From NCBI RefSeq assembly GCF_015277855.1, contig NZ_CP063812.1, forward strand, positions 3,162,001 to 3,226,000: a stretch of DNA of 64,000 nucleotides. Reading direction: 5' to 3'. The translations under genes were made by a program, and so were the position numbers. Positions within the stretch are counted from its first letter, which is position 1. Each line of letters starts with the position of its first letter. The notes below the pieces were generated by a model. That model saw only the letters and a list, made by a program, of their open reading frames with translations, ran no database searches and was not told where the DNA came from. This DNA is from Microbacterium cremeum (GTDB taxonomy: Bacteria; Actinomycetota; Actinomycetes; Actinomycetales; Microbacteriaceae). This document shows, one piece after another, positions 34,285 to 42,658 of this stretch.

Positions 34285-35580
34285 CTACAGGGTCGCTGCC
34301 GCGTCCTGCATCCGCTGAACGATGTCCTCGGGCGAGCCGGTGCCGGCGAACAGGTTGACGATGCCCTCGTTCATCGCGTTGCCGACGGTGGTGCCGAACG
34401 CGGTGTCGAGCCAGAGCTGCACGAAGGATGCCTCGGCGAGGCCCTCCGCGACGGCCTTCAGGTTCTGGTCTTCGAGCGAGGCCTGCGCGGCGGGAACCGT
34501 CGGGATGCCGGAGCCGCTCTCGGCGAAGCGCTTCTGCACGTCCTCGCTCATGATGTACGCGAGCAGGTCCGCGCACTGCGGCGGTGCCTCCGCCGAGCAG
34601 CCGAAGCCGTCGCCGCCGCCGAGTGCGGCGGTCGGGTCGCCGGCGGCGCCGGAGATGCCGGGGACCGGGAACCAGCCGAGGAACTCCGGGACCTGCTCGT
34701 CGGGGGTGAGACCGCCGACGGTGCCGGCGTTCCAGTGGCCCATGAGCTCCATGGCGGCCTGACCGTTCGCGAGCATGCCCGCCGAGCTGCCCGCGCCCTC
34801 CTGCGGCACGGTGCCGAGGAAGCCGTCCTGGAACGGCTCGATGCCGAGGAAGTCCTGTAGCTGCTCTCCGGCTTCGACCCAGCACGGGTCGCTGAAGTCG
34901 TAGTCGGTCTCGGCCGCCGCGAGGGTCTCGGGCGAGCAGGACTTGAGCGCGAACTGGTACCACCAGTGCGCGGCGGGCCAGCCGGCGCCGGCGCCGACCG
35001 CGATCGGCACGACACCCGACTCGCGCAGCGCGCCGACGGCGTCGACGAGGTCGTCGAACGTCTCGGGCACCTCGACGCCCGCCTCGTCGAACATGTCGGT
35101 GTTGTACCAGAAGCCCTCGATGCCGAAGGTGAAGGGGATCGCGTAGGTCGCGCCGCCGACCTGCCACGGGTTCACCGTGGCGCCGACGCTCTCGATCGTG
35201 TCGGGGATCGCGTCGTCGAGGGGCATGAGGTAGCCGTTCTCGACCTGGTCGCGCAGCTCGCCGCCCGGCCACACCTGGAAGAGGTCCGGCGGGTCGCCCG
35301 CCGCGAGCGCGTTGGGGATCAGGGTGCGCTGCAGCTCCTCGTTCTGGTAGCCGGTCTGCTCGACGTTCACGCCGGGGTTGGCCTCTTCGAACTCGGCCGC
35401 GACCTCTTCCCAGACGTCCGGGAGCGGGCCGTTCGTGGCGTTGTGCCACCAGGTGATCGTCACCTCGTCGCCGTCGCCGTCTTCTCCTCCGCCGCCGGCG
35501 GAGCATCCGGCGAGCGCGCCGGCCGCGATGCCTGCGGCGGCGATGCCGGCGAAGACGCGCATGGTGCTGCGTGTGTTCAT
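34285..35580 (-). CDS. Extracellular sugar-binding lipoprotein of the ABC importer
   Basis: A 431-residue lipoprotein. The signal peptide ends in the lipobox AAGALAGC, so Cys at about residue 25 is lipidated and the protein sits on the outer face of the membrane. The mature part is a family 1 solute-binding protein (TITWWHNATNGPLPDVWEEVAAEFEEANPGV; FQVWPGGELRDQVENGYLMPLDD; IPFTFGIEGFWYNTDMF). It should deliver oligosaccharides, probably xylo-oligosaccharides, to the two permeases. GAGAGG lies 7 nt before ATG 35580. A 20-bp palindrome 18 bp upstream of the start suggests repression at this promoter. Confidence 0.92.
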   Translation of the reverse strand: MNTRSTMRVFAGIAAAGIAAGALAGCSAGGGGEDGDGDEVTITWWHNATNGPLPDVWEEVAAEFEEANPGVNVEQTGYQNEELQRTLIPNALAAGDPPDLFQVWPGGELRDQVENGYLMPLDDAIPDTIESVGATVNPWQVGGATYAIPFTFGIEGFWYNTDMFDEAGVEVPETFDDLVDAVGALRESGVVPIAVGAGAGWPAAHWWYQFALKSCSPETLAAAETDYDFSDPCWVEAGEQLQDFLGIEPFQDGFLGTVPQEGAGSSAGMLANGQAAMELMGHWNAGTVGGLTPDEQVPEFLGWFPVPGISGAAGDPTAALGGGDGFGCSAEAPPQCADLLAYIMSEDVQKRFAESGSGIPTVPAAQASLEDQNLKAVAEGLAEASFVQLWLDTAFGTTVGNAMNEGIVNLFAGTGSPEDIVQRMQDAAATL

Positions 35581-35598
35581 CTTCGAACCTCTCGAAAG

Positions 35599-35618
35599 TT
35601 TCGACGTCAACGTCGAAA
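35599..35618. promoter_or_regulatory. Perfect palindromic operator of the xylan importer operon
   Basis: TTTCGACGT-CA-ACGTCGAAA is a perfect 9+2+9 palindrome, preceded by a smaller one with arms CGAAA/TTTCG (35593-35603). It lies between the importer operon and the divergent ROK regulator and should be that regulator's or a LacI regulator's binding site. A further 11-bp palindrome ACCGA-T-TCGGT is at 35677-35687. Confidence 0.75.
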
Positions 35619-35714
35619 GTGATGTGGACGTGGCAAGAGTACGACGCGACGTGATTTGAGGTCAAGAGCAACAAATACCGATTCGGTCACACTCCAGCCC
35701 GTATGGTGAGAGTC

Positions 35715-36872
35715 GTGAGCGATCCGACCCCCGCCGAAGGCATCCGCCAGCGAAACCTCGCCCGCCTTCTCCGGCTCGTCCACGTCGAGGGCCCGGTCTC
35801 GCGGGCCGCGCTCACCGAGGCGACCGGCCTGAACCGCTCGACGATCGCCGACCTCGTCGGCGAGCTCGTGCGCGAAGGGCTCGTGATCGAGCGCGCCCCC
35901 GACCCCTCACGGCGCGTCGGCCGTCCCTCCCCCGTCGTCGTCGCGGATCCCGCGGTGGTCGCGATCGCCGCCAACCCCGAGGTCGACGCGCTCACGATCG
36001 CCGCGGTGGGCCTGGACCGCGGCATCCGTCTGCGCGAGCGGCTCGAGGTCGACCACCTGCTCACGCCCGACGAGACCGCGCGGCTCATCGCCGAGCGCAT
36101 CGCGCAGTGGCGCGGCGGCGACCTCGCCGACGCGCGCATCGTCGCCGTCGGGCTCGCCGTTCCCGGCCTCGTCCGCGCCGCCGACGGGCTCGTGCGCAAC
36201 GCGCCGCACCTGCGCTGGACCGACGCGCCGGTGCGCGACCTCGTCGCCGACGCAACGGGCCTGCCCACGGCCGTGGGCAACGACGCCACACTCGGCACGA
36301 TGGCCGAGCATCTGTTCGGCGCCGCGCAGGGCATCGACCATGTCGTGTACCTCAACGGCGGCGCGAGCGGCATCGGCGGCGGGCTGGTCGTGCACGGGAT
36401 GCCGGTCTCGGGCGCCGGCGGCTACGCGGGCGAATTCGGGCAGAACCGCCCCGGCATCGCCGCGGAGGCGGACCGCCGCGCCGACCACGGCGTGCTCGAG
36501 GACGAGGTGAGCCGCGCCCGCCTCCTCGAGGCCGTCGGGCTGCACTCCGCCGACGAGCCGACGCTCGCGACCGCGCTGGCGGCGGCGGGCGATGCCGCGG
36601 CCGACGAGGTCGCCCGGCAGCGCCGCATCCTCTCGACCGCGCTCGCCAACGCCGTCAACGTGCTCAACCCGTCGGTCGTGGTGCTGGGCGGGTTCCTCGC
36701 GACGATCGCCGACTCCGACATCGACGGGCTCACCGCGCTCGTGCGCGCCCAGTCGATGGCGGCCAACGGTGACGAACTCGAGATCAGGGTCGCCTCGCTC
36801 GCCGAGGACCGTCTGCTCATCGGCGCCGCCGAGGCCGCGTTCGCCGACCTGCTGCGCGACCCCACCGCCTGA
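35715..36872 (+). CDS. ROK family transcriptional regulator
   Basis: A 385-residue regulator with an N-terminal winged helix (RQRNLARLLRLVHVEGPVSRAALTEATGLNRSTIADLV) and a C-terminal ROK domain related to sugar kinases (VAVGLAVPGLVRAADGLV, VGNDATLGTMAEHLFGAA, LNGGASGIGGGLVVHG). The usual ROK zinc motif with clustered Cys residues is not present. It resembles XylR/NagC-type repressors that sense a sugar or sugar phosphate. I start at GTG 35715 because the -10 element TATGGT (35702-35707) ends 7 nt before it; ATG 35703 falls inside that -10. It is divergent from the xylan importer operon, its likely target. Confidence 0.88.
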   Translation: MSDPTPAEGIRQRNLARLLRLVHVEGPVSRAALTEATGLNRSTIADLVGELVREGLVIERAPDPSRRVGRPSPVVVADPAVVAIAANPEVDALTIAAVGLDRGIRLRERLEVDHLLTPDETARLIAERIAQWRGGDLADARIVAVGLAVPGLVRAADGLVRNAPHLRWTDAPVRDLVADATGLPTAVGNDATLGTMAEHLFGAAQGIDHVVYLNGGASGIGGGLVVHGMPVSGAGGYAGEFGQNRPGIAAEADRRADHGVLEDEVSRARLLEAVGLHSADEPTLATALAAAGDAAADEVARQRRILSTALANAVNVLNPSVVVLGGFLATIADSDIDGLTALVRAQSMAANGDELEIRVASLAEDRLLIGAAEAAFADLLRDPTA

Positions 36873-36892
36873 CGCACGCGTGTCGTCTCAGG

Positions 36893-37343
36893 TTCATGTG
36901 GCGCGACACGCGGGGTGCGTGAACCCATTCCGCGTGTTGTGACACCCGAACTGCCGACCGCACCCCGCACCCCGCACCGCCCGGCCCCACATTCATGTGG
37001 CGCAACACGCGGGGTACGCGAACCCATTCCGCGTGTTGTGACACCCGAACTGCCGTCCGCTCCGCCGCAGCGCCGCACCCGGCCCCACATTCATGTGGCG
37101 CGACACGCGGAGTGCGTGAACCCATTCCGCGTGTTGTGACACCCGAGCTGCCGACCGCTCCGCCGCACCGCCAGCCCCACATTCATGTGGCGCAACACGC
37201 GGAGTGCGTGAACCCATTCCGCGTGTTGCGACACCCGAGCTGCCGACCGCACGCCGCACCCCGCTCCGCCGCACCGCCGGCCCCACATTCATGTGGCGCG
37301 ACACGCGGGGTATGTGAACCCATTCCGCGTGTTGTGACACACC
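36893..37343. repeat. Five tandem hairpins, family C, spacing 92-106 bp
   Basis: Units begin with TTCATGTGGCGC at 36893, 36992, 37090, 37182 and 37288. Each has a stem of about 12 bp; in unit 4 CGCAACACGCGG pairs perfectly with CCGCGTGTTGCG across a 16-nt loop containing GTGAACCCATT. Units 2-5 are also preceded by the small palindrome CCACAT-TC-ATGTGG. Between units lie 25-40 bp of related GC-rich spacer. They fill the gap between two convergent genes (36872 and 37376). No gene is supported here. Confidence 0.93.
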
Positions 37344-37375
37344 CGAGGCGCCGACAGCACGCGCGCGCACGCCGT

Positions 37376-38455
37376 TCAGCCCGTGCGCCACTCCGACGCG
37401 GGCGTGAGGGGTACGAGGGCGGGCCGGGCGACCGTGGTCGTGAGAGGCTCCTGCACGCCCGACGCCGCCGACTGCTGCAGCCGGGTCATGATCTCGAGCA
37501 CGTGCAGCGCCATCGCTCCGCTCGCGCGGCCGGCGCCGGCGGCGAAGTCCACGAGCCCGACGCCGCGGCCCGCACTCACGTACCCGGCGGACGGCTCGAG
37601 CACCTCCCACGCGCCGCCGCGGCGATGCAGCCGCACGTCGCCGGCGAACTGGTTCGGGTCGGGCACGATCAGCGAGCCCTCCACGCCGTGCACCTCGATC
37701 GGCGCCGCGGTCGAAGCGACGCCGTCGAAGCTCATGGTCACGGTCGAGATCGCGCCCGACTCGTGATGCAGGATGCCGGTGAGGTGCGTGTCGACCTCGA
37801 CGCCGACCCTCTCGCCCGCGCGCGGCCCCGACTGGATCACGCGCTCGTCGCGCGACCGCGACGCGGCGCCCGAGACCGCCCGCACCGGCCCGAGCAGCTG
37901 CACGAGCGACGTGATGTAGTACGGGCCCATGTCCAGCAGCGGTCCGCCGCCGGTGCGGTAATAGAAATCGGGATTCGGATGCCACGACTCGTGGCCCGGT
38001 GACACCCACATCGCCGCCGCCGACACGGGCCGGCCGATGAGGCCGTCGACGATCGCTGCACGCGCGGTCTGCACGCCGGTGCCCAGCACCGTGTCGGGCG
38101 CGCACCCGAGGCGGACGCCTGCGGCGGCTGCGGCATCCGTCATCCGCTCCGCGTCGGCCAGCGACGCCGCGAGCGGCTTCTCGCCGTACACGTCCTTGCC
38201 GTGGGCGATCGCGGCCAGGGCGATGTCGGCGTGCGCGGCGGGGATCGTCAGGTTGAGGACGACGCCGATGCCGGGGTCGGCGATCAGCTCGTCGGTCGTG
38301 AGCGCGCGGCAGCCGGGGATGCGCGCCGCAGCGGCCTGGGCGCGCGAGGCGTCGAGGTCGGCGACGGCGGCGATGCGCACGCGCGGCGCCGCGAGGAGCG
38401 TGTCGAGGTACTGGCCCGAGATGACGCCGAGTCCGACGATGCCGATGTCTGTCAC
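37376..38455 (-). CDS. Gfo/Idh/MocA family oxidoreductase
   Basis: A 359-residue NAD(P)-dependent oxidoreductase. The Rossmann fold starts the protein (TDIGIVGLGVISGQYLDTL, G-x-G-x-x-[SA]), followed by the family motif GKDVYGEKPLAASLADAERM, whose EKP lysine is catalytic, and by a C-terminal alpha/beta domain with NPDFYYRTGGGPLLDMGPYYI, which carries the conserved G-x-x-x-D-[MIL]-G-x-H/Y segment. It probably oxidises or reduces a sugar or cyclitol. I start at GTG 38455, which overlaps the ThuA stop (GTGA); a GTG at 38467 is possible. The two genes form an operon facing a LacI regulator. Confidence 0.9.
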   Translation of the reverse strand: MTDIGIVGLGVISGQYLDTLLAAPRVRIAAVADLDASRAQAAAARIPGCRALTTDELIADPGIGVVLNLTIPAAHADIALAAIAHGKDVYGEKPLAASLADAERMTDAAAAAGVRLGCAPDTVLGTGVQTARAAIVDGLIGRPVSAAAMWVSPGHESWHPNPDFYYRTGGGPLLDMGPYYITSLVQLLGPVRAVSGAASRSRDERVIQSGPRAGERVGVEVDTHLTGILHHESGAISTVTMSFDGVASTAAPIEVHGVEGSLIVPDPNQFAGDVRLHRRGGAWEVLEPSAGYVSAGRGVGLVDFAAGAGRASGAMALHVLEIMTRLQQSAASGVQEPLTTTVARPALVPLTPASEWRTG

Positions 38456-39144
38456 CGTGCCGCCCACAGCAGCCCCCGTTCGATGATGGTGCGGACGTTG
38501 TGATCCTGCAGGACGTCGAGACTGTGGCCCGGCGTCGCGACGAAGATGCGGCCCTCACCCCACTCGCGCGTCCACACGGCGGGCGAGACGATCGGCCGGT
38601 GCCACGGGTGGTAGGGCTGCACCGGATGGGTGGTGGTGGCGAGCACGTCGACGAGGTCGTCGTGGAGCACCCAGTACTGCTCGGTGCGCAGGGTGAAGTC
38701 GTCGAGGCCGGCGGTGATCTCGTGGCGGCGGCCGAGGGCGGTGATCTCGACGGTGTAGTCGAGGTAGTTGTCGGTCTCGTCGCCGTGGACCTCGCCGGGG
38801 GCCTTCGACGGATGCGTCGCGAACTGCCCGCCGACCAGCTGCAGGTAGTCCGAGCTGGCGCGGAACGAGTCGGCGATGCCGCCGTGCCAGCCGGCGAGAC
38901 CGGTGCCCGCCGAGACGGCGTCACGCAGGCCGCGCAGGGCGTCGGCCGAGATCTCCGACATCGTCACGCACTGCAGCACGAGGTCGGTCGCCGCCATGCG
39001 GGACGCGTCGGCGTACACCTCGGGGCTGCTCTCGATGGCGACCTCGAACCCGCTCTCGTGCAGGAACGGCACGAACAGGTCGGTGGCTTCGACGGGGTGG
39101 TGGCCCTCCCATCCGCCGCGGACGACGAGAGCGGTGCGGGGCAT
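38452..39144 (-). CDS. ThuA domain protein
   Basis: A 230-residue single-domain protein of the ThuA/trehalose-utilisation family, which has a class I glutamine amidotransferase-like fold. It shows VVRGGWEGHHPVEATDLF at the first strand, GTGLAGWHGGIADSF in the middle (a family hallmark, where a nucleophile would be in true amidotransferases) and WTREWGEGRIFVATPGHSLDVL at the end. Members act in sugar metabolism with Gfo/Idh partners, as here, although the chemistry is poorly known. ATG 39144 has GAAGGGA upstream. It is the first gene of the two-gene operon. Confidence 0.88.
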   Translation of the reverse strand: MPRTALVVRGGWEGHHPVEATDLFVPFLHESGFEVAIESSPEVYADASRMAATDLVLQCVTMSEISADALRGLRDAVSAGTGLAGWHGGIADSFRASSDYLQLVGGQFATHPSKAPGEVHGDETDNYLDYTVEITALGRRHEITAGLDDFTLRTEQYWVLHDDLVDVLATTTHPVQPYHPWHRPIVSPAVWTREWGEGRIFVATPGHSLDVLQDHNVRTIIERGLLWAAR

Positions 39145-39223
39145 GCGCGAATCCCTTCGACGGTGATGGGGGTGAGTTCCCGGGGTTCGAGGATGCCAGC
39201 GCGGGGTGCGGGCGTCGATGAAC

Positions 39224-39231
39224 TTGCGCAA
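39224..39231. promoter_or_regulatory. LacI-type operator core TTGCGCAA
   Basis: An 8-bp perfect palindrome with central GC lying 10 bp before the LacI-family start codon and 80 bp from the ThuA start. It is short, but its position in the divergent gap and its form suit an autoregulatory LacI site. Confidence 0.45.
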
Positions 39232-39241
39232 AACTGGTCGC

Positions 39242-40240
39242 ATGCACCGGCCCGCCACGCTCGCCGCCGTCGCCGCCCGGGCCGGCGTCAGCGTCGCGAC
39301 CGCGTCGCGCGCGCTGAGCGGTCGCGGCGACCTGGCCCCCGCGACGCGGCGCCGCGTACTGGCGGCCGCGCGCACCCTCGGCTATCGGCGCGACCCGGCT
39401 TCGGGCGGGCGACGGCCGCGGTCGGCGGGCCTTCTCGACCTGGTGCTGAGCGGGTACCACAACGCGTACTCCGACGAGGTGACCGCCGGCGCCCGCAGCG
39501 CCGCCGCAGCGGCGGGGTACGACCTCGTGCTGACCGAGGAGCGCGACGATCCGGGCGACGACTGGCCGCTGCGGATCCGCCGCCGGGGCTCGGCCGGAGT
39601 GGTGCTGGGACTCATCTCGCCGACCGCGTCCCAGCTGGCGGTGCTGACGGATGCCGGCATCCCGGCAGTCCTCACCGATCCGCGGTCCGAGTCCACCCAC
39701 GGCCTCGCCAGCGTCCGCACGACCGACCGCGACGGGGGCTCGGACGCCGCCGTGCACCTGTCCGAACGCGGCGCGACGCGCTTCGCCGTCGTCGTCGGCA
39801 CCCCGTCGTACCGCTACGGCCGGGCCCGCCGCGAGGGCTTCCTCGAGGGCGTCCGCGCGACGCGGCCCGGAGCGGAGCCCGCCGTGGTGAAGGCCGACTG
39901 GAGCGCGTCCGGCGCCCGCGAGGCGGTGCTGCCGCTGCTGCGCGGCCTCGGCCGCGGCGAGCGCCTCGGGGTCTTCGCGTGCTCCGACGAGATGGCGGCG
40001 GGCGTCTACGCCGCGGCCGCGCTCGCACGCCGGGCGATCCCCGGCGACGTCCTCGTCGTCGGGTTCGACGACGTGCGCGGCGCCCGGTGGCTCACCCCGG
40101 GACTCACCACCGTGCACCAGCCGATCCGCGAGATGGCAGCGGCTGCGGTGGCCGCCCTGGCGGACGCCGCCGCCGGGGGTCCGCTCGCCGCGAAGCCGAT
40201 CGTGCTGCCCACGGCGCTGGTCGTCCGCGGCTCAACCTGA
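39242..40240 (+). CDS. LacI family transcriptional regulator
   Basis: A 332-residue regulator with helix-turn-helix and hinge (ATLAAVAARAGVSVATASRALSGRGDLAPATRRRVLAAA, with the SVATASRAL recognition helix) and a periplasmic-binding-like effector domain (DLVLSGYHNAYSDEVTAGA; IPAVLTDPRS; LVVGFDDVRGARWLTPGLTTVHQPIREM). It is divergent from the ThuA-oxidoreductase operon and probably regulates it. I start at ATG 39242; an in-frame start at 39206 would add a 12-residue extension and place the operator inside the gene. Confidence 0.9.
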   Translation: MHRPATLAAVAARAGVSVATASRALSGRGDLAPATRRRVLAAARTLGYRRDPASGGRRPRSAGLLDLVLSGYHNAYSDEVTAGARSAAAAAGYDLVLTEERDDPGDDWPLRIRRRGSAGVVLGLISPTASQLAVLTDAGIPAVLTDPRSESTHGLASVRTTDRDGGSDAAVHLSERGATRFAVVVGTPSYRYGRARREGFLEGVRATRPGAEPAVVKADWSASGAREAVLPLLRGLGRGERLGVFACSDEMAAGVYAAAALARRAIPGDVLVVGFDDVRGARWLTPGLTTVHQPIREMAAAAVAALADAAAGGPLAAKPIVLPTALVVRGST

Positions 40241-40264
40241 ACGAGGGTCCACCCGACCGTCGTC

Positions 40265-40298
40265 CCGTCCGGATGCCGCGACCGCGGCATCCGGACGG
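40265..40298 (+). terminator. Terminator hairpin after the LacI gene
   Basis: A perfect 16-bp stem, CCGTCCGGATGCCGCG with its complement, separated by only AC, 24 bp after the stop codon. The remainder of the gap to 40394 includes a -10-like TAGCGT (40361-40366) for the next gene. Confidence 0.75.
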
Positions 40299-40394
40299 AC
40301 CGGTGCCTGCGGCATCCGAACAGGACGAACCGTCGCACCACGCGCCACGGGGCACGCGAGTAGCGTGGGAGCACGTCCCGACGGAAGGCCACAC

Positions 40395-41816
40395 ATGTCG
40401 ATCGCGACCGAACGCCACCCCCGCACCGAGCGCCCCGCGAGGAGCGAAGCCGAGCTGCAGCAGATGGCGAAGGACCACCTCTGGATGCACTTCGCCCGCC
40501 AGTCCGTGATGACCGACGGGCCCGGCGTGCCGATCATCGTCAAGGGCGAGGGCCATCACATCTGGGACTCGCAGGGCAAGCGGTACATCGACGGGCTCGC
40601 CGGCCTCTTCGTGGTCGCCGCCGGGCACGGCCGCAAGCGCCTGGCCGAGGTCGCGGCCAAGCAGGCGGAGGAGCTGGCGTTCTTCCCGATCTGGTCGTAC
40701 GCCCACCCGGCCGCGATCGAGCTCGCCGACCGGCTCGCGGACTACGCCCCCGGCGACCTCAACAAGGTGTTCTTCTCGACCGGAGGCGGCGAGGCCGTCG
40801 AGACGGCGTTCAAGCTGGCGAAGTACTACTGGAAGATCCAGGGCCAGCCCACCAAGCACAAGGTCATCTCGCGCTCGGTCGCCTACCACGGCACCCCGCA
40901 GGGTGCGCTCGCGATCACCGGCATCCCCGCCATGAAGTCGATGTTCGAGCCGGTCACCCCAGGCGGATTCCGCGTGCCGAACACCAACTTCTATCGCGCG
41001 GCCGACATGGGGGCGCCCACGAGCAGCCTCGAGGAGTTCGGCGTCTGGGCGGCCGACCGCATCGAGGAGATGATCCTCTTCGAGGGCCCCGACACCGTCG
41101 CCGCGGTCTTCCTCGAGCCGGTGCAGAACTCCGGCGGCTGCTTCCCGCCGCCGCCCGGATACTTCCAGCGCGTCCGCCAGATCTGCGACAAGTACGACGT
41201 GCTGCTGGTCTCGGACGAGGTCATCTGCGCCTTCGGCCGCGTCGGGCACATGTTCGCGTGCGACGCGTACGGCTACGTGCCCGACATGATCACGTGCGCC
41301 AAGGCCATGACCAGCGGCTACTCCCCCATCGGCGCGACGATCGTGAGCGACCGCATCTACGAGCCGTTCGCGCACGGCGACCGCGCTTTCTATCACGGCT
41401 ACACCTTCGGCGGGCACCCGGTGTCGGCGGCGGTGGCCCTCGAGAACCTCGACATCTTCGAGGAGGAGGGTCTCAACGAACGCGTGCGGGAGTACTCGCC
41501 GCTGTTCCGCTCGACGCTCGAGAAGCTCACCGACCTGCCGATCGTCGGCGACGTGCGCGGCGACGGCTACTTCTTCGGCATCGAGCTCGTGAAGGACAAG
41601 GCCACGAAAGAGACCTTCGACGACGACGAGTCCGAGCGGCTCCTGCGCGGGTTCCTCTCGAAGGCGCTCTTCGACGCCGGCCTCTACTGCCGCGCCGACG
41701 ACCGCGGCGACCCCGTGATCCAGCTCGCGCCGCCGCTCACGATCGGCCCGGCCGAGTTCGACGAGATCGAGCAGATCCTCCGCAGCGTGCTCACCGAGGC
41801 CTGGAGCCGGCTGTAG
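40395..41816 (+). CDS. Class III (omega-type) PLP aminotransferase
   Basis: A complete 473-residue enzyme. It has SQGKRYIDGLAGLFVVAAGHGR near the N-terminus, FFSTGGGEAVETAFKLAKYY (phosphate-binding), SRSVAYHGTPQGALAITG, LVSDEVICAFGRVGHMF with the Asp that contacts the PLP nitrogen, and the Schiff-base Lys in ITCAKAMTSGYSP. Such enzymes use pyruvate or an alpha-keto acid with an amine or beta-amino acid donor; which one cannot be told. AAGG lies upstream of ATG 40395. It is preceded by a terminator and followed by an unrelated leaderless gene, so it is monocistronic. It resembles the fragment at the window start. Confidence 0.93.
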   Translation: MSIATERHPRTERPARSEAELQQMAKDHLWMHFARQSVMTDGPGVPIIVKGEGHHIWDSQGKRYIDGLAGLFVVAAGHGRKRLAEVAAKQAEELAFFPIWSYAHPAAIELADRLADYAPGDLNKVFFSTGGGEAVETAFKLAKYYWKIQGQPTKHKVISRSVAYHGTPQGALAITGIPAMKSMFEPVTPGGFRVPNTNFYRAADMGAPTSSLEEFGVWAADRIEEMILFEGPDTVAAVFLEPVQNSGGCFPPPPGYFQRVRQICDKYDVLLVSDEVICAFGRVGHMFACDAYGYVPDMITCAKAMTSGYSPIGATIVSDRIYEPFAHGDRAFYHGYTFGGHPVSAAVALENLDIFEEEGLNERVREYSPLFRSTLEKLTDLPIVGDVRGDGYFFGIELVKDKATKETFDDDESERLLRGFLSKALFDAGLYCRADDRGDPVIQLAPPLTIGPAEFDEIEQILRSVLTEAWSRL

Positions 41817-41866
41817 CCCGGAAATCCTCGGTGGGGAAACCGCCGCACGAGAGTTAGGGTTGCCCC

Positions 41867-42322
41867 GTGGGAACGATCTATTACGGCGGCGGCGCGATGC
41901 CGATCCATATCGAAGACCGGGCACTGGCGCACCTCAAGGTCGTGATCGCGACGAAGCTCCGGCGCGACGAGAGCTTCACGGTGTCGTGGCGTCACCCCGA
42001 CGACCAGCCGCGGGGCCGCAGCACCCTCTGGCTGCACCCGTCGATCCCGCTGCGCTTCGTCTTCGACGACCCCGAGCCGGCCGATCTCAGCCGCGAGTGG
42101 ATCGAGGAGCTCGCGAACTCGGCCAACTCGACCGGTGGCATCATGCTCATCGCCGAGCACTTCGACACCGGGCCGGTGCCGGTGCCCGTGAGCGAGGGCG
42201 ACGCCGAGACCGAGACCGACAAGGTGACACTCGGCTCGGTCGAGGTGGAGACCCTCGAGATCGACAAGCTGACGGTCGCGGGCAACGACGTCGGGTCCGC
42301 CGAGCTCTCGAACTCGAACTGA
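41867..42322 (+). CDS. Small DUF7882-like protein, paralogue 1 (with C-terminal extension)
   Basis: A 151-residue soluble protein. Residues 1-100 share a pattern with the neighbouring convergent gene: MG-x3-Y at the start, IEDRALAHLKVVIATKLRR, then W-x-HPSIPLRF and REWIEELANSAN. I associate this pattern with an actinobacterial family (DUF7882, sometimes mislabelled as ATP-dependent DNA ligase), but that is from memory. This copy adds an acidic tail (GDAETETDKVTLGSVEVETL) absent in the other. Start GTG 41867 follows TAGGGT by 6 nt, a leaderless start. Function unknown; a single-domain binding or toxin-like regulatory role cannot be excluded. Confidence 0.75.
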   Translation: MGTIYYGGGAMPIHIEDRALAHLKVVIATKLRRDESFTVSWRHPDDQPRGRSTLWLHPSIPLRFVFDDPEPADLSREWIEELANSANSTGGIMLIAEHFDTGPVPVPVSEGDAETETDKVTLGSVEVETLEIDKLTVAGNDVGSAELSNSN

Positions 42323-42328
42323 GCCCGG

Positions 42329-42649
42329 TCAGCCCTCGACGGGCGGCGTCTCGTCGTCGGCGGGCTCCGGGACGATGCTGAGGCCGCTGGGTCCGCTCGC
42401 GGCGAGCATCAGCTCCTCGATCCAGAGCCGGTTGATGCGCGGCTGACGGCTGCCGAAGAAGTGGAACTGCAGCGCCACCGAGGGGTGGATCCAGAAGCTG
42501 CGACGACCGCTGCCGTCGCCGATCTCCACGTCGAACATGAACGGCTCCGAGCGGCGGAGCTTGTTCATCATGACGATTCTCAGGTGTGCGAGAGTGCGGT
42601 CGTCGATGTCGACGGACGTGCTTGACGCGTCATAGATGAACCTGCCCAT
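42329..42649 (-). CDS. Small DUF7882-like protein, paralogue 2
   Basis: A 106-residue soluble protein homologous to the one at 41867: MGRFIYD, IDDRTLAHLRIVMMNKLRR, FWIHPSVALQFHF and LWIEELMLAASG align in order. The genes converge with 6 bp between stops, so they look like an inverted duplication that has diverged. Start ATG 42649 follows TAAGCT (complement of 42656-42661) by 6 nt and is leaderless; that -10 overlaps the last codons of the TetR gene. Function unknown. Confidence 0.75.
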   Translation of the reverse strand: MGRFIYDASSTSVDIDDRTLAHLRIVMMNKLRRSEPFMFDVEIGDGSGRRSFWIHPSVALQFHFFGSRQPRINRLWIEELMLAASGPSGLSIVPEPADDETPPVEG

Positions 42650-42658
42650 GGCAGGAGC

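Noticed and set aside
36893..37343. Five regular repeats that could look like a CRISPR array
   Set aside because: The repeated unit is about 67 bp with an internal hairpin, the spacers are short, GC-rich and related to each other, and there are no cas genes in the window.
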